NCBI GenBank assembly: GCA_927443345.1
Contig: CAKMKJ010000035.1
Coordinates: 28,286 to 92,285 of the forward strand
Origin: an uncultured Anaerolineaceae bacterium
GTDB taxonomy: Bacteria > Chloroflexota > Anaerolineae > Anaerolineales > Anaerolineaceae
Length of the DNA: 64,000 nucleotides
Reading direction: 5' to 3'
Both the position numbers and the translations under genes were made by a program. Within the stretch, counting starts at the first letter, position 1, and every line of letters begins with the position of its first letter. The notes under the pieces were generated by a model, which had not been told where the DNA came from, ran no database searches, and worked only from the letters and a program-made list of their open reading frames with translations. Below are positions 1 to 10,467 of this stretch, one piece after another.

Positions 1-3000
1 TCCAAATTCGTCACTGTATGGATTGGTAGCCAACAAACATTCAAGAGTCGAGTCATATTCGGGCATGATGTAAGCCATGTTTGTGGCGTGTGTGGTACCA
101 AGAACCCACTCAATATACTGTGTGGCTGTGATTCGACGAGTATGAGGCAGATGGTTTTTCAGCTTCAAATGGATAATTTTTACAGGGTCTTCAGGGCTGG
201 AGAAAAGCGTCAGGCATTGTTCAAGGCCGTGCGAGGTGTGCTCAAAACGAGTATAGCCTGCACCATGCGCCACGCGGTAAGGTTGGCCTGATCCAGCAGG
301 CAGCGGCGTTGGCGTCCATACTTCTCCGGTTTCTTCATCTCTCAAATAAAGCGCTTCACCGGTAGGGTCGCAAATCGGGTCATTAGCCCAGGGTGTCAAG
401 CGGTTCTCTCCGCTATTCAGTGCCCAGGTACATTGACTGCCTGATTCGCTGACCATGAACCCAAAATTAGGATAGCCGATCACATTAACCCAGGGCGCAG
501 GTGTCGTTTTGCGGACGGCAATGCCCTTTTCATTTAAGAAAACAGCATCCCAATTAATGATGTACTCTTTGCCGTCAGAACTAAAGCCGCCAAAACCGTT
601 GGCAAATTGAAGTTCATCTTTGTTGATTGTTACGGAATCTTTTTCTGAGAGCTGCGTGATCAAATCATTATCGGCTGGCAGTGTAGGAATGAATGCAGGC
701 AGATGGTGCACTGGCATTGAATATCCCGGCAGTTGATCTTCAAGGGAGCCCATAGCACCATCAAACACCAACCGGCCCGCAGTTTGCAGCAATGTATATT
801 CTTCAGCAGAAATATGGTCGCCATAGAGGATGAAAATTCCACCCCTCTGGTTGAATTGATCTTCGCCATTCATTTTTGCCACAAGATGATAAAGCGAGCT
901 GTTTAATTCCGCGCCATAATCCGTTTTCTGACCGTTAAGAATCACCAGGTCCATCTTGATTCGTCTGTTGCGTAAAAATTTATGCACCTGCAGGGTTTCA
1001 GCGACAAGGTCTATCTGTTGAGGATCATCAAGCTGCACCAACATAATCGGAAAGTCTCCCGAAATGCCGAACCGCCATAATCCAGATTGCCCAAGACGGT
1101 TTGCCGCCAGCATTTCAGATGAAGCACGAACCGCTTTGAAGGGATACAAAAGGGCTGAAAGAACTTGCATGATATTTTTAAAAACATCTGAAGTGATTTC
1201 TTGTTTTCCAAGCCAGGTTTGAGCTGCAATATTCGCCTGGTGGAATGAACGATCTATAATGGCCCAATTATGGTATTTCCGCGCCAACTCCAAAACTGCT
1301 TCACGGCTATCTCCGCTGAAGGTCATATAAGCCAGGTCTGCGCTTTTATGCGGTTCAATGATGAACGATTGTCCGAGTGAAAAAATTGGGTCGAGCGTAG
1401 CGCCTGAGGTTCCAGAGAGGTATTCTTTTGAATTCAAAGCTATCGGGTTTCGCATCGTGCGATCACGTCCGATAAACTTGTTACGATCTGCTTCATGTCT
1501 CGTCGCGATTTGTGGATCTTTATTGACACACATGTGACCCATGAAAATGCTTGCATCCTGATCTGAACGTGGACGACGCGTGAAGATCTGCAGCCCTAGT
1601 TCCGGCACAAACTCACTCTCAATAAACAATTTATTAAACGCAGGGTGTCTGGCATCACCAGCCTGTGAGCCCAGAATCACCTCTCCATAAGAGGTTACCC
1701 TTAAAGTGCGGAATTGCTCAGAATGATTGTGTAGGTGAATTCGACGAATTTCTAATGGATCATCTGGAACAACCGTGATTTCTGTATTTGAAGATATCTC
1801 GTCTTGCATGCGCCTGAACACTGCCATATGTGCAAAATTGGTGACCTGCATATCAGAAGCTTCAGCAGGAATAGGTTGGTGACATGCAGACCAAATTTCA
1901 TTCACTTCATCCATATCGCGTTGAATGTCTTGAATATAGATCCAGGTTCCTGATGCATCTAAAACACCATCTGGCTGCCAACGCGTCAGATCCATTCCAC
2001 GCCATGAACTATAACCGCCGCCCATGTTCGAAACTAACAGGTTATAACTGCCGTTAGAAAGAAGATGCATCTGCGGAATTGGCGTCTGCACCGGCACCGA
2101 CCAGGGCTCTACCTCAACGGGTGCTATTGCAACGCGCTGTGTTCCACTTACATTTTCGCCGTATGGATCTTGAGTTTCAATTCTCTGAGGTATCTGTTCC
2201 TGCAAGATTAATTCCACACTTTGGATGCGAGGATCGGAATGCATACGCTCTACCATAATATCGTCATGAAAAAAGTTCACCATAGCCATCATGATCATCC
2301 CCTGATGATGAGCCATATATTCACTGACTATGACTGAGCTTTCATCCAGATGTAATCTTTCTGGCGTAAAATCAATTGCTTCGTAAACGCCATAGAGGCC
2401 GAGCATCTTGTGACTGATCAAATGGTCAATATTGTGGATCACCGCGTGCGGTGCATAGCTAACCGCCATCAACGATGCGTAAGGCGAAATAACCAGGTCA
2501 TCAGCCAGGCCACGTTTGAATCCCAACCCTGGAACCCCAAAAGCTCTATACTGATAATTTAGATTGTTATCGAATCGATAAAAACCGGATTCAGAAATCC
2601 CCCAGGGGATGGACTTTGATTTGCCATAGGCAATTTGATGCTGAACTGCTCCGATCGTGCTATCTGCCAATAAGGTACCCGGGTATGAACGCAAAAAAAG
2701 TGGGGGCATGAGATATTCAAACATGGTGCCGCTCCACGACAGCAAAACATACATTCCACCTATTTGCGTAACCGGACGCCCAAGATGCATCCAATGCTTT
2801 TGAGGGATATCTCCTTTAGCAATCGCCACAACGGATGCGATCCTCGATTCTGAAGCCAGCAGATCGTAATAATTTTGATCCATTGCACCGGCATCCAGGT
2901 TGTACCCAATGTGAAAAACAGCTCGCTGAGGGTGATATAGAAAACGGAAATCCATTTCATCGGTAAATTGTTCTGACCGTTCGGCAATAAACAAAAATCG

Positions 3001-6000
3001 ATTGCTTAACATCTCGGCGTTGGAATCTACCTTTGCAAGAGAATTCTTCAGATCAACCAGCCAATTTGTGGCCATGTCTAAAGCTTCTTTGTGAATAGGC
3101 AGTTCCTTTGAGTGCACAAGTTTTTTAAGCAAGGTGTTTATCATCGGAAGAGCTGTCTTAACATGAACCCTAATTTGGGACAAAGGCAAATTTATAGGTA
3201 AGTGTTTCTTAATTTCATCAATCAGTGGAAGCAATTCTGCATCTTGAAAGTATTCAGGCGTGTTATCCAGAAATGGTACCCAAGGCACTAATTCAGTTAT
3301 CGTTCGCCGAACAGCCGTATGGTGTCGTTCTACTTGAGCGGCAACTTCCTGAAGTTTTTCTAATGTACTCAATGAAAAAGCAGATCGTCCTACCTTCACA
3401 AGTCCCATCAGCCTGTTTGAAATATCCTTCCAAAACGGACCACTGGCATGCACGAATAAACGATACCATTGGTCCCGATGGGTATGGACATTCAAGATAT
3501 CCGTATGGAGCTTATTGATGAGCTGATTTATTTCAGTAACTTGCTGATCAAACTCAACCTTGCGTTCCTCTTTTAACATTTCTGTAAGATTTGCGAGCGT
3601 ATCAAGGTAACCCTGCCACAAATTCCAGCGAAAAATCGGTTGCCTGAGAATATCTTTACATGCCTGTGCGGTAACAATGAAACTGGCTGCCAAATTGCCA
3701 CTGTCAACCGTAGAAACATACTTTGGATGGAGTGGCTGAAGTGTTTGCGTATCATACCAATTCAAGAAATGACCGCGAAATCGATCCAATTGACCAAGCG
3801 ATTCAATGGTGGTTGATAGCCGGGTAGCCAGTGCCAGTTGATCTAGATAACCCAGATCATAGGCCGCCAATGTTGACGTCAAAAGCAATCCGATGTTCGT
3901 CGGTGAAGTGCGGTGAGCAATAATCCCTACCGGAGATTCTTGATAATGGTCGGGGGGCAGCCAATGATCGCCAGGGCCAACGAATCGCTCAAAAAATCCC
4001 CAGGTTCGCCTTGTGATCTGCCGTAAATGACTGACTTGCTCCTCATTTAATGTGATTTTTTTCTCTGTGATCGGGTGGTTAATCTTCCAGACGATTAAAG
4101 GTGAGACCAACCATAACAGCAAAACTGGCACCCCATAAAGAATTGCTGATAAGCTGCTTTTTGAATCATACAACATCCCGACTGCTAGAAGTATGGCAAG
4201 AAGGCTTGAGGCAGCCATTTTTTGCCAGGCAAAATTACGGCGAGCTTGCGAAACAAAAAGCTTGGCAGATTGCGCCGCAGTGGTCCATTGCAGAAGATTC
4301 TTTCTGCTTATAAACAACCGATATAAAGTAGTAAGAATTGCGTCAATCGAAATATAAGCTTCATACGCCAAGAAAGCGATAGCGAGAAACCATCTCAAAA
4401 AGTTCCAACCCATGGGCCGAAAAGCAATACGCAAATCATCGCCTTGTAAAACAGCCCCGGCACTATGGGCTAACCCTGTGAGAATGGGAAGCCCAAGCGT
4501 TAACAATATTGCTGAAGTCCAAAGCAAATTAAAGCCTGGCAGAAATATCATTCCCAATACGATAATTAACAAAAGGGTTGGGGCCATCAGTGCACGCCGC
4601 AGATTATCAAACATCTTCCAACGGTCAATTTTTGAGAAGATCATGTCTGGGCTGTTCTTTTTGAGCAGCCAGGGCAATAATTGCCAATCCCCTCGAATCC
4701 AACGTCTTTGACGCATCACCTGAGTGAAATAATTTTGCGGATAGTCTTCAATCATGGTGATGTCGGTGACCAAACCAGCACGCCCCATTATGCCTTCCAA
4801 CAGATCATGGCTCAAGACAGTGTTTTCTGGTATTTTGTTATCTATACTACGCATAAAGGCGTCTACATCATAGATGCCCTTGCCCACAAAACTGCCTTCG
4901 CCAAAAAAGTCTTGATAGGCATCAGAAACTGCAAGTGAATACAAATCCAGACCAGCATCCCCACTGAACAAGCGTGTGAACCACGAATGATTCGCGCTTC
5001 TTGGGTGAATCTCCATTCGAGGTTGAAGAACGGTATAACCAGAAGTGACCTCACCTGTCTTATCATCTAACAATGCCTGGTTGAGGGGATGGGCAAGCGT
5101 GCCGGCCAATCGGCAGGCAGCGCCCCTTGGCAGAATGGTGTCTGAATCAAGAGTGATCACAAAATGAACACGAGACAGGGCGCTCAAATCGTCAGGCGCT
5201 GTGATAAAGGTGAGGTTTTTCTCTGAGCGTAAAAGCTGATTGAGTTCAAAGAGCTTTCCCCGTTTACGCTCCCACCCCATCCACGTATGTTCAGAGGCAT
5301 TCCACAATCGTTTTCGATGTAAAAAATAGAAAAGAGGTTCCTTTTTTCGCGGGATGTAACCAATTTGGTCAAGCAGCGTGCCATCAGAGGATGCACTGGC
5401 TGGATCAAGGCTTTCATATTTACGATTTAAGAATTCAATCGAAGCTTTTGCATATTGTAAAAGCATAATATCTTCTGGTAATGTCTCGGCATCAGCATCA
5501 CGAAAATCTGTTAATATTGCAAAACTTAGCCCGGGTTCAGGGTTGCGCAAATAATGCAATTCTAATTGTTGAGTCAGTGAATCGACATCACCGCGACTAG
5601 TAATCATGGCCGGGATGACAATCAGGGTTTGAAATGGATCAGGAATTTCATCTTTAAAATCTAGTTTTGGCAAATACTTGGGGGGAATACGAAGTGTGAT
5701 CAACCAATTAACCAAACTTGTTGCGATTGTCAAAGCGGGATTTGTCATCATTAAACAAAGTAATGAAAAAATAATCCACTTAAATAGAGTTGGCACCAAC
5801 ACACTCATCGTTGTGCCAGTGTGCGAGAAAATACCAAATCCGATCAAGAGAAACAAGAACAGTGTAAGCACTGCGATGAATCCAATACTTGAAAAATAAA
5901 CACCCGTGTTGTGGATATTTATCCATTTCTTTAGTCTTTCAGTGCGGGCAGGTTTATAACCGATCTGGTACTCAAATTCGGCTCGGCGTTTACCGAATAA

Positions 6001-6993
6001 AAATTCTCCAATATGTACGTGCTGATAATTTCCATTTAGTTGATTTAGATCATTGTTTTTACCTGCAGCAAGTGCCAATTCAATCAATTGCTGGGCAACT
6101 TCATTTTCGTTTCGATTCACGCTAAGTGACAGTGTTTCTATTTCTTTTCGATACTGATCTCGTGTTTTAAAATCCATTTGAGTGTATTTTCTTGCAGGAT
6201 CTTGCCTGAGGGTCTGTTCAAGACAACTCACTGATTCAAAGAAATCGTTCCATTTTAATTCGGCAATCGCGCGAAGACTGAGAATAATATTTGCAATTTT
6301 ATTGTTGGCTGTGCCGTCGGTTTCGTCATCCAAGGTTGAGGTTGCACGTTCAGTTTTATGGAAATCAGAAAAATAATAGGGTAATTTTGGCGGTTTCGTG
6401 GGATTGATCGTGACCGTCAATTCGTGAGATAGAAATTCAATCAAACAATATCTCAAGAAGATTGGCAAAGCCCACAGCTCACCCATGGATAATGAAACGC
6501 TGCCCTGAAACTCTTTTAGAATATTGATGACATCTGTTGAATCAAACAACATGTTTTGAGATGAAAGAATAGCGCGCGCCAAGGCATAGATACGCGGAAA
6601 CCCACTAAAGGGTCCGCACGCCAGTTTTGGAAGCTGCAAATAAAAGCTTGTTGGAAGATCTTCTTTTATCTGTTGGAGAGATTGGCGAATAATATAATAA
6701 TTGTCCAACATCCATTCAGATGTATAAGAGAGCGTCATTTGTTTCTGAGAAATCTCACGAAAATATTGATGCGCATCTGCGAGCCAGGTTATATGCAGCG
6801 CAAGATCGTGCCCTGGAATATCCCGACCTGTCAAAGCTCGACCCGCTGTTCTTTTTATCGAACGTGGAACAACTTCTTGATAGTTTTTTAGTAGTGCTTC
6901 AACCAGGTTGTGGGTATGTTGAATTTTTGAGGAGGTAGAATTGTCTTCGAAGTAACCTTCTTCATCGGATTGATTGACACAATCATCAAACAT
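1..6993 (-). CDS. ndvB: Cyclic beta-1,2-glucan synthase (GT84 + GH94/GT36, NdvB-like), C-terminus truncated by window edge
   Basis: Minus-strand frame opens at ATG 6993 (MFDDCVNQSDEEGYF...). Spot translation gives EWMLDNYYIIRQSLQQIKEDLPTSFYLQLPKLACGPFSGFPRIYALARAIL near the N-terminus, VITLDSDTILPRGAACRLAGTLAHPLNQAL (GT84) around 5.1 kb, and RRITATQYIEWVLGTTHATNMAYIMPEYDSTLECLLATNPYSDEFG at the left edge. The frame reaches base 1 without a stop where checked; the short minus ORFs listed here all fall in another frame. Confidence 0.93.
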   Translation of the reverse strand, partial: MFDDCVNQSDEEGYFEDNSTSSKIQHTHNLVEALLKNYQEVVPRSIKRTAGRALTGRDIPGHDLALHITWLADAHQYFREISQKQMTLSYTSEWMLDNYYIIRQSLQQIKEDLPTSFYLQLPKLACGPFSGFPRIYALARAILSSQNMLFDSTDVINILKEFQGSVSLSMGELWALPIFLRYCLIEFLSHELTVTINPTKPPKLPYYFSDFHKTERATSTLDDETDGTANNKIANIILSLRAIAELKWNDFFESVSCLEQTLRQDPARKYTQMDFKTRDQYRKEIETLSLSVNRNENEVAQQLIELALAAGKNNDLNQLNGNYQHVHIGEFLFGKRRAEFEYQIGYKPARTERLKKWINIHNTGVYFSSIGFIAVLTLFLFLLIGFGIFSHTGTTMSVLVPTLFKWIIFSLLCLMMTNPALTIATSLVNWLITLRIPPKYLPKLDFKDEIPDPFQTLIVIPAMITSRGDVDSLTQQLELHYLRNPEPGLSFAILTDFRDADAETLPEDIMLLQYAKASIEFLNRKYESLDPASASSDGTLLDQIGYIPRKKEPLFYFLHRKRLWNASEHTWMGWERKRGKLFELNQLLRSEKNLTFITAPDDLSALSRVHFVITLDSDTILPRGAACRLAGTLAHPLNQALLDDKTGEVTSGYTVLQPRMEIHPRSANHSWFTRLFSGDAGLDLYSLAVSDAYQDFFGEGSFVGKGIYDVDAFMRSIDNKIPENTVLSHDLLEGIMGRAGLVTDITMIEDYPQNYFTQVMRQRRWIRGDWQLLPWLLKKNSPDMIFSKIDRWKMFDNLRRALMAPTLLLIIVLGMIFLPGFNLLWTSAILLTLGLPILTGLAHSAGAVLQGDDLRIAFRPMGWNFLRWFLAIAFLAYEAYISIDAILTTLYRLFISRKNLLQWTTAAQSAKLFVSQARRNFAWQKMAASSLLAILLAVGMLYDSKSSLSAILYGVPVLLLWLVSPLIVWKINHPITEKKITLNEEQVSHLRQITRRTWGFFERFVGPGDHWLPPDHYQESPVGIIAHRTSPTNIGLLLTSTLAAYDLGYLDQLALATRLSTTIESLGQLDRFRGHFLNWYDTQTLQPLHPKYVSTVDSGNLAASFIVTAQACKDILRQPIFRWNLWQGYLDTLANLTEMLKEERKVEFDQQVTEINQLINKLHTDILNVHTHRDQWYRLFVHASGPFWKDISNRLMGLVKVGRSAFSLSTLEKLQEVAAQVERHHTAVRRTITELVPWVPFLDNTPEYFQDAELLPLIDEIKKHLPINLPLSQIRVHVKTALPMINTLLKKLVHSKELPIHKEALDMATNWLVDLKNSLAKVDSNAEMLSNRFLFIAERSEQFTDEMDFRFLYHPQRAVFHIGYNLDAGAMDQNYYDLLASESRIASVVAIAKGDIPQKHWMHLGRPVTQIGGMYVLLSWSGTMFEYLMPPLFLRSYPGTLLADSTIGAVQHQIAYGKSKSIPWGISESGFYRFDNNLNYQYRAFGVPGLGFKRGLADDLVISPYASLMAVSYAPHAVIHNIDHLISHKMLGLYGVYEAIDFTPERLHLDESSVIVSEYMAHHQGMIMMAMVNFFHDDIMVERMHSDPRIQSVELILQEQIPQRIETQDPYGENVSGTQRVAIAPVEVEPWSVPVQTPIPQMHLLSNGSYNLLVSNMGGGYSSWRGMDLTRWQPDGVLDASGTWIYIQDIQRDMDEVNEIWSACHQPIPAEASDMQVTNFAHMAVFRRMQDEISSNTEITVVPDDPLEIRRIHLHNHSEQFRTLRVTSYGEVILGSQAGDARHPAFNKLFIESEFVPELGLQIFTRRPRSDQDASIFMGHMCVNKDPQIATRHEADRNKFIGRDRTMRNPIALNSKEYLSGTSGATLDPIFSLGQSFIIEPHKSADLAYMTFSGDSREAVLELARKYHNWAIIDRSFHQANIAAQTWLGKQEITSDVFKNIMQVLSALLYPFKAVRASSEMLAANRLGQSGLWRFGISGDFPIMLVQLDDPQQIDLVAETLQVHKFLRNRRIKMDLVILNGQKTDYGAELNSSLYHLVAKMNGEDQFNQRGGIFILYGDHISAEEYTLLQTAGRLVFDGAMGSLEDQLPGYSMPVHHLPAFIPTLPADNDLITQLSEKDSVTINKDELQFANGFGGFSSDGKEYIINWDAVFLNEKGIAVRKTTPAPWVNVIGYPNFGFMVSESGSQCTWALNSGENRLTPWANDPICDPTGEALYLRDEETGEVWTPTPLPAGSGQPYRVAHGAGYTRFEHTSHGLEQCLTLFSSPEDPVKIIHLKLKNHLPHTRRITATQYIEWVLGTTHATNMAYIMPEYDSTLECLLATNPYSDEFG

Positions 6994-6995
6994 GC

Positions 6996-8048
6996 TTATA
7001 AGCCCCCTGATTTTTCACAGGCGAGTTCGGCAGCAGAAGGTTGAACTTTTGAACGAGGCAAGTCTTGAATTACTAAAACTGTTTTCGTTCCGTGTTCCAA
7101 ATAGTTGCGTGTTACCGTTCCGTATGGCCAGTTTGCCCTTCCGGTATAGCCATGGGCGCAAAGCACAACCAGATCAATAACCTCATCATGATCAGCAAGC
7201 TCTTGAATGGCAGAAGACACGCTGGCATTTTCAATCATCATACTTTCACAATCAACCGGTAAACGTTCTTTCATTTCTTGCAAATAGTTGTTTACAGAAA
7301 GGCGGCTAACCTGCATTAATTGTTCAGATAACTTTTCAATTTTTGCCGGATATGGCTCTGGGATGGGTATTTCAGGCGGTTTGATGATCGCCGCAAGAAT
7401 TAACCGGGGTTGAATAACTGTTTCACCAATTGCAAGATCTTTTTTTGATTCGCCTCTCGCTAAAGCAATCCCGGCCGAAAGTGAGCATTCTGCGCGTCGA
7501 GAACTGTCAATAGGCAGCAAGATGCGTTGATAATTTACTGGCATATTTTCATCATCAGTTTGGTTATAAGCCCGCACCACCAGGATGGGCAGATAGATCA
7601 AATTGATCACCTTCTGAGTGACACTGCTAATATTCCAGCGGCTCAATCCACTTGAACCATGAGTACTGATCACCACCAGGTCAATGTTTTCAGAATGCGC
7701 GAAATTAATAATATTTTCAGCCGTTTTTCCTTCGAGAATATTGTATTCAACGCGAGGGCTACATTCATCAAGGTCATCAGCTTTGAGAGGATTAGTCTTC
7801 CGGGTATCCGTTTCTAATTCCTTGCATAAACGATCGGTAATTGCCTGCATATACAAATCTGCTTCCGCTTTTCGAATCTGCCACTTCAATGGGTCAACCG
7901 CATCCGGGTTTTCATGAAATGAGATTGGGTTGAGTACACGCAACAAAATAATATTGGATTCAAAAATTCGGGCAAATTGCAATGCATGCGGAATTGCGCG
8001 TTCTGCAAGTAATGAACCATCCAATGGAACAAGGATACGGTTGAACAT
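6996..8048 (-). CDS. Universal stress protein, two tandem UspA domains
   Basis: MFNRILVPLDGSLLAERAIPHALQFA... and a second domain YQRILLPIDSSRRAECSL...VVLCAHGYTGRANWPYGTVTRNYLEHGTKTVLVI. Stop lies 2 nt before the glucan synthase ATG. Confidence 0.93.
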   Translation of the reverse strand: MFNRILVPLDGSLLAERAIPHALQFARIFESNIILLRVLNPISFHENPDAVDPLKWQIRKAEADLYMQAITDRLCKELETDTRKTNPLKADDLDECSPRVEYNILEGKTAENIINFAHSENIDLVVISTHGSSGLSRWNISSVTQKVINLIYLPILVVRAYNQTDDENMPVNYQRILLPIDSSRRAECSLSAGIALARGESKKDLAIGETVIQPRLILAAIIKPPEIPIPEPYPAKIEKLSEQLMQVSRLSVNNYLQEMKERLPVDCESMMIENASVSSAIQELADHDEVIDLVVLCAHGYTGRANWPYGTVTRNYLEHGTKTVLVIQDLPRSKVQPSAAELACEKSGGL

Positions 8049-8255
8049 AGTAAATCTCCAGAGTTACAAAACGAACCTTAATAATCATAATGGCTACTAA
8101 TAATATAGCAATATAGGGCTTATTAGTCAAATTTACACAAAAATAGCTAATAGATAGATAGGCGTAAATGCCAAAAAACTAAAAATTCAAAAAATGAGCC
8201 AAAACGCACCGTTAATATCCTTATTTGTGCATTTTAGAAATCTGACTCTAGAATA

Positions 8256-8287
8256 ATGATATGGGATTATGCTGTTTTTGTCCCGGA
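8256..8287 (-). promoter_or_regulatory. Weaker, minus-strand copy (E) of the GGGAC promoter-like motif upstream of the Usp gene
   Basis: Minus strand reads CCGGGACAAAAACAGCATAATCCCATATCAT. GGGAC, (A)AGC, CATAT.AT resemble copy C, with a spacer one nt shorter. Confidence 0.35.
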
Positions 8288-8444
8288 AGTTATCTATAAA
8301 AATCCTGACAATAAACTGAATTTATTAGTATTTTTATTTTTTGGCTATCTTTTCAATGTGGTAACGTGTTATAACCAATATAGGGAGTAATACTTTATTG
8401 GTAGAAAGTAGAGGATTAATTGGTTAAATTAATATATTGAGATT

Positions 8445-8471
8445 ACTTCATAATGAATAACATTATGAAGT
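8445..8471. promoter_or_regulatory. 11-bp perfect inverted repeat (ACTTCATAATG-AATAA-CATTATGAAGT), candidate operator upstream of HK-RR operon
   Basis: Direct reading of sequence; lies about 75 bp before the kinase start codon. Confidence 0.5.
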
Positions 8472-8547
8472 TACCCAGCCGCACCCTCACTTTGTGATTT
8501 AAACTCATTGATAATTTGGATGTGCCTGGTTCTAAAGAAAGGGACCT

Positions 8548-10449
8548 ATGAATCATAGGGACACACTTTTCGAAAACCAGTTCATGGAATTAAAAACTCG
8601 CTTTAGAAAAGCTGGGCTTGAAGAGAAAAAATTACTGGCACTAGAATTTTCAAAATGGGCTGCTCAACAGTTAGCACAATTGGGTATAAAACCATCCACG
8701 TTCGTATTTAATGACGAATTAGGTAATTCATCAATACCCAAAAAAAACAGAATTCATCCCCAAATAAGCAGCCAGAAAATATTTGATTTTTTGGATATTC
8801 GAGCCATTGTAAACAATAATGGTCTCTTGCGGCAGATTACTGAGAATATTGTTCAAGTCATTTGGCTTCAAGATATCGAAACGAACCAAATCTTGTATAT
8901 AAGCCCTGCTTTTGAAACAGTTTGGGGTCGCTCCATTCAAGGAATGATCGCTGATCCATCTTTGATGCTAGAAAGTGTTCACCCTGAAGATCGCGTACAG
9001 GTTTTGGTCTCAAAACCTCAAATCTGCCACAAACCGATCAGTCAAATTTATCGAATAATTCGCCCCGATGGCACATTACGCTGGATACATAGCAGGGCAT
9101 TTATCATCGATGATGCCAAAGGTAAGCCTTGTTGTCATTTCCATATTGCTGAAGACACCACTGATCAAAAACAAATAGAACTTAAACTGCGAAAAACTTT
9201 GGATCGCTCTCGTGAGCAATTTGATTTAAGCCATAAAATGAGTCTTGTAAGAAAACCTGAAGCTGTTTTAAAAACGCTTATGTCTGCTCACGAATTTCAA
9301 CAGGCATTTCGCAGCGCTCTAATTTTTTTCGATGACCCGGCAGTTGGCATAGATCGTGGCGTTGAGTTTTCAGCATCATGGCAATCCAGTCAAAGTCTTC
9401 GTCCTTGGACCAATGAATTTAGTTTATATGAGGATTTGTCATTTCTGCAACTATTACAAGCAAATCAAACAGTCATTTTTTCAAATGTAAATGAAGACCC
9501 GCGATTATCACCCGATGTGCGAAAATTATTACGAGAAGAACACATAAAAATGATAATAGCCTTCCCCTTGATTGCCTTGGGAACCTGGTTGGGCTGCCTG
9601 TTGGTATATTTTCCAAAAGAACAGAATTTTGACCACATTGAATTACGACACCTAAAAATATTGATTGACCAAACGACAATTACCCTCTTCAACCTCCAAT
9701 TGCTTGAAGACGCAGAAGATTCACGGCATGAAGCAGAACGAGCGAATGAAATAAAGACTGAGTTCCTGGCGATGATCTCGCATGAACTGCGCACACCATT
9801 AACATCCATAAAGGGTTTTGCAACCACACTATTAGCTGATGATGTCATTTGGAATCCTCAAGAACAACGCGAATTCATTCAAACAATTAATCTGGAAACA
9901 ATACGACTGCAAGAACTAATAGACCATTTATTGGATCTTTCTCGTCTTGAAGCGGGAATGCTGCCCATCACTCTTGAACCGCACTCGATTTACGAAATCT
10001 TTGATGATACTGAATCACAAATCTCGATATTAACCAATGGGCATATCCTACAAAAAAATATTCCCTTGAATTTGCCCATGCTTTTGGTTGACGCAAGAAG
10101 GATTGCTCAAGTCATCGTCAATCTGGTTAAAAATTCATCAACTTATGCACCAAAAGGGACTATGATCAGCATTACTGCCAGCATCCATGGTTCATTTTTG
10201 CGGATCAACGTTAGTGATGAAGGACCTGGTATTTCACCAAGTGAATATAAAAAAGTGTTTAAAGCCTTTAAACGCGGAACAAATGCAGAACAGAAATATT
10301 TGCAAGGAGCGGGATTGGGTTTGGCCATCTGCAAAGGCCTGGTGGAAGCTCATGGAGGCCGAATTTGGATAAAAAAGAAAACGGTCATTGGAGCATCGAT
10401 TTCTTTTACTTTGCCTCTCAATTTACCAAAAAATCCAGTGATGAACTAA
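8548..10449 (+). CDS. PAS-GAF sensor histidine kinase
   Basis: PAS region (WLQDIETNQILYISPAFETVWG), GAF-like middle, H-box AMISHELRTPLTSIKG, N/G boxes VNLVKNSSTYAP, DEGPGIS, GAGLGLAICKGLVEAHGG. Confidence 0.92.
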   Translation: MNHRDTLFENQFMELKTRFRKAGLEEKKLLALEFSKWAAQQLAQLGIKPSTFVFNDELGNSSIPKKNRIHPQISSQKIFDFLDIRAIVNNNGLLRQITENIVQVIWLQDIETNQILYISPAFETVWGRSIQGMIADPSLMLESVHPEDRVQVLVSKPQICHKPISQIYRIIRPDGTLRWIHSRAFIIDDAKGKPCCHFHIAEDTTDQKQIELKLRKTLDRSREQFDLSHKMSLVRKPEAVLKTLMSAHEFQQAFRSALIFFDDPAVGIDRGVEFSASWQSSQSLRPWTNEFSLYEDLSFLQLLQANQTVIFSNVNEDPRLSPDVRKLLREEHIKMIIAFPLIALGTWLGCLLVYFPKEQNFDHIELRHLKILIDQTTITLFNLQLLEDAEDSRHEAERANEIKTEFLAMISHELRTPLTSIKGFATTLLADDVIWNPQEQREFIQTINLETIRLQELIDHLLDLSRLEAGMLPITLEPHSIYEIFDDTESQISILTNGHILQKNIPLNLPMLLVDARRIAQVIVNLVKNSSTYAPKGTMISITASIHGSFLRINVSDEGPGISPSEYKKVFKAFKRGTNAEQKYLQGAGLGLAICKGLVEAHGGRIWIKKKTVIGASISFTLPLNLPKNPVMN

Positions 10450-10467
10450 GAAACGGGGTATCAAACT

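Noticed and set aside
8541-8563. GGGACCTATGAATCATAGGGAC at the kinase start codon as another motif copy or operator
   Set aside because: Contains two GGGAC and a short palindrome but neither TAGCC nor a correctly placed -10; overlaps the start codon and coding sequence.
9465-9848. 127-aa minus-strand ORF within the histidine kinase
   Set aside because: Antisense to a strongly supported kinase reading frame; no family signature.
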